From Musa acuminata AAA Group (Eukaryota; Streptophyta; Magnoliopsida; Zingiberales; Musaceae): a DNA stretch of 64,000 nucleotides. The stretch's first letter is position 1. Every line of letters begins with the position of its first letter. Below the pieces are notes generated by a model that was given only the letters and a program-made list of their open reading frames with translations, made no database searches and had not been told where the DNA came from. Shown here in pieces: positions 57,936 through 64,000 of the stretch. A program made the translations under genes and the position numbers. Location: NCBI RefSeq assembly GCF_036884655.1, contig NC_088355.1:24494501-24558500 (forward strand). Direction: 5' to 3'.

Positions 57936-58724
57936 GACGATAATTTTCGACGCAGGATGCTTCAATCAGGATAAGACAATTAATGTAGGAAAATCATGTT
58001 GTGCCGGAGGAACATGTCAGAAGATTGGACGTCGGCCGGTGGATCGGTCGACGTATTGACAGAAGGCTTCGGGCCGTGGACTCGGGCATCGGGCCAAGAA
58101 GAGCAGGTATTATGCCAAGGATATCGGAGTTGCAGAGTCAACTGGCCGATTGGGCAATAGGCTGTAGGAAAGGACGATGCGCCGAAGAATCGGAAGAAGC
58201 GTCGAGGGACCAATGACATGTCGGACAACATGGTTAATTGCTTAGGATTAATTATCTCGATCGAAGTTTTGTGTGTGCAGGATTAACTACGATGAAAGTA
58301 AGACATGCAGCAAGAGTTGCGCCGGAGTCAGGACAAAGATCACATTGGGAGTTAGAGAGTTCGTCGGAAGTTCGGACAATCATCGGAGGTTCTGCGGGAA
58401 CAAATCCGAGAAGTCCATGAGCTTGCCAAAGAAGCTCGTCGGAACTCGCCAAGTGGATCGTCGCAAGTCCAGGAGTTTGCAGGAAGTCCGCAAGAGCATC
58501 ACCGAGGGTTCATCGGATGATCGACGGAAGTTTGCCGGAAGCTCGCCGGAAGAAGCGATTGACGCACTGGAGCATGTTGCAGTAAATGTCTTAGGGAATA
58601 TCGTAGTTAGCACAATGATTAAGTTGGAAATGGGAGGTGATCCCATTAACTTAATCTTGGGGCAATTGGGCCCCTAAAAAACCCAAATTGGGCCGAATGG
58701 ATCAACCCATTCGGACCCTGATTT

Positions 58725-59080
58725 CTGCCAGGCGGTTGAACCGCCTAAGCCAGGAGGTGGCACCGCCTGGGCTAAGTCTCCGAGGGAGACTGGGCGGTGC
58801 AACCGCCCCAGCCAGAAGGTGGCACCGCCTGGGCTCAGTCTCCGAGCGAGACTAGGCGGTGCAACCTCCCCTGACAAGAGGTGGCACCGCCGGAGCTCGG
58901 TCTTCGAGCTCTGCCAAGAGGTGCAACCGCCTAAGTTAGGCGGTGGCACTACCTGAGCTCGGTCTTCGAGCTCTGGTAGGAGGTGCAACCGCCCCTGACA
59001 GGAGGTGGCACCGCCCAAAGGCTCAGTCTTCGAGCTCTGCCAAGCGGTGCAACCGCTCCAGTCAGGAGGTGCAACTACCA
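58725..59080 (+). repeat. 62-bp hairpin array in element D 3' LTR
   Basis: Matches 51925-52285 unit by unit, with small substitutions. Confidence 0.75.
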
Positions 59081-59974
59081 GATCCCAGAATTCCGAGAAT
59101 TGACAGTTTTGAGCTCCAAATTTGAACTAGGTTGGCGGCTATAAATACCCCACCCATTCAGCACTAATAGTAGGGAACATACATCGAAATCTTGATCTTG
59201 TTCTATGATTTTTAGAGCTCAAAATTGTTGTAAAGGCCAAAAGTTCTTCTCCCTCTTTTCTTCCAAGTTTTGAGCTTTAAAGAGAGGGGAGAAAATTCTG
59301 TAAGGGTTGTCTCCTAAGCCCGTCAAAAGGAGTGAAACTGTAAAAGGGTGGTTGGCCTTCGCCTATTGAAGGAAGGCCTCTAGATGACGTCGGTGACCTC
59401 GTCGGTGGAGGAAGCCAAAAGTGGAGTAGGTCAAGATTGATCGAACCACTCTAAATCAAGGTTTGCATTTACTTTGAGCATCTTATCTTTACTGCAAACC
59501 TCCTCAATAGCTTACTGCCTTCTGTGCTTTTACGAACGTGTTTCAAACTTCAGTGCTTTCCGAATCGGCGTTTAGACGCAAATCAATTTTATCGTACAAA
59601 CATCAAACTTTAGTTTGCGTTTACGTTATGATTTCCATCATCACTGCAAACTACCTTTATATCTTTGCTTTAACTGCATCTCGCTTCATCTTAAGTTAAA
59701 GTGGTTTACGAATCGGCTTTCATACCGAAATCGCTTTTATCGTACAAACGTCGTATTTCAGTTTGCGCTTATATTCTGATTTTCATCATAACTGCAAACT
59801 GCCTTCATAGATTGACTTTAACGTCATCTCGCTTGATCTTAAGTTAAAGTAATCTTAGAATCGGCTTTCACACCGAAATCGCTTTTATCGTTCGAACGTT
59901 TTTTTATCATCGAAAGATTTCCGCTGCACTAATTCACCCCCCCCCCCCCCCTCTTGGTGCTCTTGATCCTAACA

Positions 59975-60280
59975 AGGACTCTGTTAGGACTCTAGCTAGG
60001 AAAGTCCTAATTGAGAGGGACATTCATGTAGGAGGTTTTTTCTTAGAGAAGAATTAGGAGTTGTAAGGGAATAGGAGTCTTGAGTAGGAGTCCTATTAGG
60101 AGTTAGGGTTTAGAAGCCCTATAAATAGCCATGTATTCCTTCTCTTTTTATAAGCAATAGATGAATCTTTTCTGCAGCCTTTGAGCAGCAACTTGGAGGG
60201 AGGAACCCCTATAGAGTTCCAAGGAGGCCGATCCCCTAAAGAGATCAACCCCAAGTTTAGAATCTACAAGGGTTCTAACA
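59975..60280 (+). repeat. 5' LTR of Ty3/gypsy element (continuation)
   Basis: After element D's right target duplication the LTR restarts (tgttaggactctag at 59983) and runs to ...gggttctaaca at 60280. TATA box ctataaatag at 60119-60128. Same family as the minus-strand LTR at 30844-31224. Confidence 0.85.
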
Positions 60281-60281
60281 C

Positions 60282-60758
60282 CTGGTATCAGAGCAGTGTT
60301 CTTGGCGTCTCGCTGCCCTTCCACAGCCATCCATCAACCCTCCACAATCGCCCAAAGTAATTCCCACAATTGCTTAAAAGATCGTCGCCAAATTCCACCG
60401 TCATCTCCAACACCGCAGATCATCCTTTGATCTCCCCATGAATTGCAATAGGTTCTGGTTTCCTACCTTATTGCTGCTGCAATTTAGTTATCCCTATTCG
60501 AAAATCCAAAAAAAAAAAAAAATTCGTTCCTATATTGCTGCAAATTTTCATTGTAAGTTGCTGAAATCTTTCAACGAGAATTCTGCTATCGCAACTTACA
60601 CCAATTGCTATCGCAACTTACACCAATTTTCTTGCTGTTACTACCAAAATTCTGCTATTACACCAACGAGAAACTGCTGTTTCTTCGACGATAATTCTGC
60701 TATTACAAGACAACACAATTCTGCAACAAACTTTCACTGATTTCTATCAAACCTATAC
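60282..60758 (+). other. Ty3/gypsy PBS and leader
   Basis: tggtatcagagcag at 60283-60296 is a tRNA-Met-type primer binding site. The leader that follows matches the inverse of 35758-37030, although shorter. The 60438-60740 ORF is leader sequence with short repeats (caccaattgctatcgcaacttac), not a gene. Confidence 0.8.
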
Positions 60759-61438
60759 ATGCCTTTAACCCGTCAACAAAAGAGAGATCTTAACATCACA
60801 AATTTGGAGTCATATACTATGGCATCTGAGGAGGCAATCAATGCAAAATTTGAAACCTTTGAGGCACGAATGGAGGATAAGATTCGGACTCTCCTTACCG
60901 AATTCAGTTTGGGCCGACCACCAAGCCCGAAGAAATCACATCAAGGAGAGAGCTCTAACCAATCACATCATGCCCAAAGAGATGACTTCCAAGAGAGGGG
61001 AGGCTCTATGACCGACCCCAACTATTCGCGCATGAGAGTGGACTTCCCTAGATGGGAAGAAGGAGACCCAATTGGTTGGATCTCGCGCGCGGAGCGATAT
61101 TTTCGGTACCATAAAACTGCGGATGCATCCATGGTGGAACTTGCAGCTATACATCTTGAAGGGGATGCCATACAATGGTTTGACTGGTTTGAACACACTT
61201 ATGGAGTCCTTTCATGGTGACAATTCAAAGAAGGACTACTGATCCGCTTCGGACAAACTTATTACGAGAACATTGACGGACAACTAGCAAAGATTCGACA
61301 AAACTCCACCATTCAAGAGTACCATACCAGGTTTGAAAGGTTATCTAATCAAACTTGTGATTGGTCTAAAAAATAATTATTGGGGACCTTTATTGAGGGC
61401 TTAAATCCGAAGATCCGGGGAGAAGTTAAGGCGCGGCA
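60759..61438 (+). pseudogene. Ty3/gypsy Gag, truncated by LINE-6
   Basis: Starts MPLTRQQKRDLNITNLESY, followed by the coiled segment NAKFETFEARMEDKIRTLLTE and the Gag core RVDFPRWEEGDPIGWISRAE and FRYHKTADASMVELAAIHL. A stop (tga at 61218-61220) replaces a Trp codon in SWxQFKEGL. Later Gag sequence (FERLSNQTCDW, FIEGLNPKIRGEVKARH) can be read up to 61438, where LINE-6 takes over. Same family as 34284-35757. Confidence 0.85.
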
Positions 61439-63667
61439 CAAAAGGTAATACACAAGATCATTAGCCCAAATCAAGCTGCTTTCATCAAAGGGAGAAGTAT
61501 ACATCATAACATTTTGCTTGCTAATGACTTGGTCAAAGATTTGCATTCAAAAGCAAGAGGGACAAAAATATGTTTTAAAGCTGATTTACGGAAAGCCTTT
61601 GATTCAGTCAATAGGAAATTTATCTATAAGATGCTCCTCGATATGAACTTCCCACAGCAATGGGTTAATTGGATTCAATCTTGCCTGGAAACTCCAAAGT
61701 TTTCGATACTTTTTAATGGCTCACCTATTAGTTTTTTTGGGAGCACGAATGGCATCCGACAAGGTGATCCACTCTCTCCGTATCTTTTTACTATTGTGAT
61801 GGAAGGACTTAGCTGTATGTTGGAAGACACAGTCTTAAATGACAGCATTAAGGTACCCATTGCTGTCTCTGTTCATATATCACATATAACATTTGTAGAT
61901 GACTTACTTATCTTTCTCCAAAATGAACCAACTTCAGTAAAGAACCTGGCTACTATTATGAATGACTTTGGTATAGTTTCTGGACTTCAGTTAAATCATG
62001 CGAAAAGTAAAGTATATATGAGCCCTTACGTTGAGGATAAGGTTTTTATTGCACAAACTTTGGGGGTTAGTGAGGGAAGCTTGCCAGTTCCTTATTTGGG
62101 TCTCCCGCTCATATCCATAGGCATTCACAAAACTCACTATCAGCCTATCTTGCAAAAAATAAAGAATAGAAATTCTTCTTGGAAAAATAGGTTTCTATCA
62201 AAAGCAGGACGACTCGAACTCATCCGTTCGGTATTGCACTCCTACTCTATATATTGGTGTAATGCATTTTTTTTGCCTGCTGGACTTCTCCAAGATATTG
62301 AACGGTTATTAATGAACTTCTTCTGGAATGACACAAATGATAAGGCAATGCATATGGTAAATTGGGATAGCATTTGCAAACCGAAAGATGAAGGGGGGTT
62401 GAACTTGAGAAATACTAGAGATTGGAATCAAGCATGTCTGGTACAGCAATTGTGAGATCTTTTGCAAAACAAATGTTCCTTATGGTCACATTGGGTTTCT
62501 GCTAGGTATCTTTCAAAGGAATCAATCTGGGAAATTTCAACAAGAACATACCACTCTGCAGCTTGGAAATGAATTTTAAAGGCAAGGAATTGGCTAATCA
62601 AACACATTTCCTATGCAATCTATTTTGGAACTAGTACTAATATGTGGTATGATCCTTAGGTGAATGGGAAGAGTATATTTCAATTATATGGTGACAGAAT
62701 ACGAAAAGATCATGGGGCTCCCAAAGATTGGAAGGTTTCTGAGTTCATTGCTAATGGTACCTGGTGTCTCGCTAATCCCATTTCTCCCGAAATGTTATCA
62801 CTTTGGCCGACTATTATAGCTATTCCAATCAGGAACAACTCTTCAGATATACTTATTTGGCCTCATGACAATGGCAAATTTAGTGCCACATCCGCATGGA
62901 ATCAAATTAGGCAAAGAAATAACAAGTGGGTCCCAAGCAGTTGGACATGGGATCGATCGGGATCACAAAGACATTCCTTATGTACATGGCAGGCCCTTCT
63001 CAATAAATTACCTACAATAGACAATATGAAAAGAAGAGGTATCTATCATGTTAACCGATGCTCCCTTTGTATGCAACAAGAAGAAACTGTTGACCACCTC
63101 TATTTTGCTTGTGATTATACAAAATGGATATGTAAGGAGATTATCCAGCGATTTGAACTCAATAGACTACCGCAACCAAACTTGGACCAAGAACTATGCG
63201 ATCTCATGCAATGTTTCTGAAGAAAGGGGCCTCTCACACAACTGGCAAAGGTTACTTTCAGATGCGCTATTTGGTGGATGTGGAAGGAGAGATGTAACAT
63301 AATATTTGAATGCCAACATACAAACAATGCTCAGCTATTGAAAGAGATTATTAGAGACTCAAGATCCTGTATGGAGCAAGATCTCAAAACGGTGCACTTT
63401 ACCCTAAGAGAAAAAGATATTTTTATCAAATTCAATTTTGCTATTAGCTAAAGATCTTGGGAATGATGCCAAATTATGTACCCACAGATAGTTTTGATAT
63501 ATTTGGATAAACATTTTCTTTGATGATTGTAATTAGGAGTTATAGTCTACAGCATGTGTAGTCATAACTATGAGTTACTTACTTGGCTTTGTCTATGACT
63601 TGTATAGATAAAGTTATTTGTAGAAACTTTACACATAATCAATTTACTTTTACTTACCAAAAAAAAA
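61439..63667 (+). mobile_element. LINE-6 copy, 5'-truncated, several nonsense changes
   Basis: Starts at the equivalent of about 16752 in LINE-1 and ends with the common 3' end and A run. RT motifs are visible (ADLRKAFDSV, GIRQGDPLSPYLF), with the active site altered to FVDD. Stops occur at 62453-62455 (Trp), near 62570 (Gly), near 62658 (Trp) and at 63218-63220. The left flank is Ty3/gypsy gag and the right flank is copia integrase, so no target duplication can exist. Confidence 0.85.
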
Positions 63668-64000
63668 GAAGGGTTCTATGATTTCGTCAATTAGAAGTGA
63701 TCACGGTGGTGAATTTCAAAACCATGATTTCCAAGAATTTTGTGAACTCAATGGATACAACCATAATTTCTCTACTCCAAGAAATCCTTAACAAACTAGA
63801 GTAGTAGAAAGAAAAAATCGAAATTTACAAGAAATGACAAGAACCATGTTGAATGAACATAGCCTACCTAAATATTTTTGGGCCGAAGCCGTAAACACCA
63901 CATGCTATATTTTGAATAGAGTTCTGGTAAGACCCTTACTCACCAAAACTCCTTATGAGTTATGGAACAACAAAAAATCCAATGTTTAATATTTTAAAGT
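63668..64000 (+). pseudogene. Copia integrase fragment, plus strand
   Basis: Reads ISSIRSDHGGEFQNHDFQEF, then NHNFSTPRNP, a stop, VVERKNRNLQEMTRTMLNEH, FWAEAVNTTCYILNRVLVRP and TPYELWNNKKSN before another stop (taa near 63988). It contains the second D and the E of the integrase triad. Closely related to the minus-strand integrase of element C (45137-45949). Continues past the window. Confidence 0.85.

Larger units (their letters stand above)
51076..59974 (+). mobile_element. Element D: Sirevirus-like, gag-only LTR retrotransposon
   Basis: Bounded by the 5-bp target duplication aggac (51071-51075 and 59975-59979). Order: 5' LTR (51076-53171), PBS, gag (53222 to about 54180), AT-rich interior, PPT (tcaaaaagggggagat, ending 57756), 3' LTR (57757-59974). 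No pol. Without LINE-7 and LINE-8 it is about 8.2 kb, close to element A. Interior colinearity with A holds over almost the whole length. Confidence 0.9.
57757..59974 (+). repeat. 3' LTR of element D
   Basis: Starts tgttgaatctcg right after the PPT and ends gatcctaaca. It is interrupted by LINE-8 near its start. It contains the hairpin array (58725-59080), TATA box (59139-59148) and C tract (59937-59951). Confidence 0.85.

Overview
The window reads as plant repeat DNA from a flowering plant, most likely a monocot with a large nested-retrotransposon fraction. I cannot name the species from sequence alone. I found no convincing single-copy host gene. Nearly every base falls in LTR retrotransposons (Ty1/copia of at least two lineages, and Ty3/gypsy) or in many copies of one L1-type LINE. 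All coding regions I checked are truncated or disrupted, except a few open domain fragments.

Layout. (1) 1-5448: minus-strand copia element (integrase, gag, structured leader, PBS, 1.49-kb 5' LTR). (2) 5449-8855 plus 25780-25912: a second, decayed minus-strand copy of the same copia. It is split by element A (8856-25779), a minus-strand Sirevirus-like copia with ~2.1-kb LTRs, 5-bp target duplications (atata) and only a gag gene. A is itself split by LINE-1 (12755-18982, the only copy with ORF1 and endonuclease) and LINE-2 (19460-22096). (3) 25913-30843: plus-strand Sirevirus-like fragment B with gag, split by LINE-3. (4) 30844-37050: minus-strand Ty3/gypsy element with 3' LTR, pol remnant, protease and gag, split by LINE-4. 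(5) 37051-40828: an LTR fragment and an older copia gag/leader. (6) 40829-48780: minus-strand Sirevirus-like element C, the only one here with a pol region (protease, integrase, RT, RNase H), with scrambled ends. (7) 48781-50967: AT-rich element interior with LINE-5. (8) 50968-61438: plus-strand Ty3/gypsy LTR, leader and gag, split by element D (51076-59974). D is a second gag-only Sirevirus-like element with both LTRs and 5-bp target duplications (aggac); it contains LINE-7 and LINE-8. (9) 61439-63667: LINE-6, followed by a plus-strand copia integrase fragment to the window end.

How the parts relate. A and D lack pol but have matching architecture and matching net length (about 8.0-8.2 kb without nested LINEs). 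They look like a non-autonomous family that would depend on relatives such as C. The LINE copies end in the same 3' sequence plus poly(A), and several have clear 12-16 bp target duplications, so they were placed by target-primed reverse transcription after the LTR elements.

The most unusual signals are: a hairpin array with a constant loop and changing stems in the copia leader; a ~340-bp foreign head with an antisense 5S rRNA segment inside the duplication-bounded LINE-1 insertion; a ~100-bp-arm snap-back palindrome built on a LINE tail; and a 62-bp tandem array of long hairpins upstream of the TATA box in the A/D LTRs. Statements about family-level knowledge come from memory; no database search was run.
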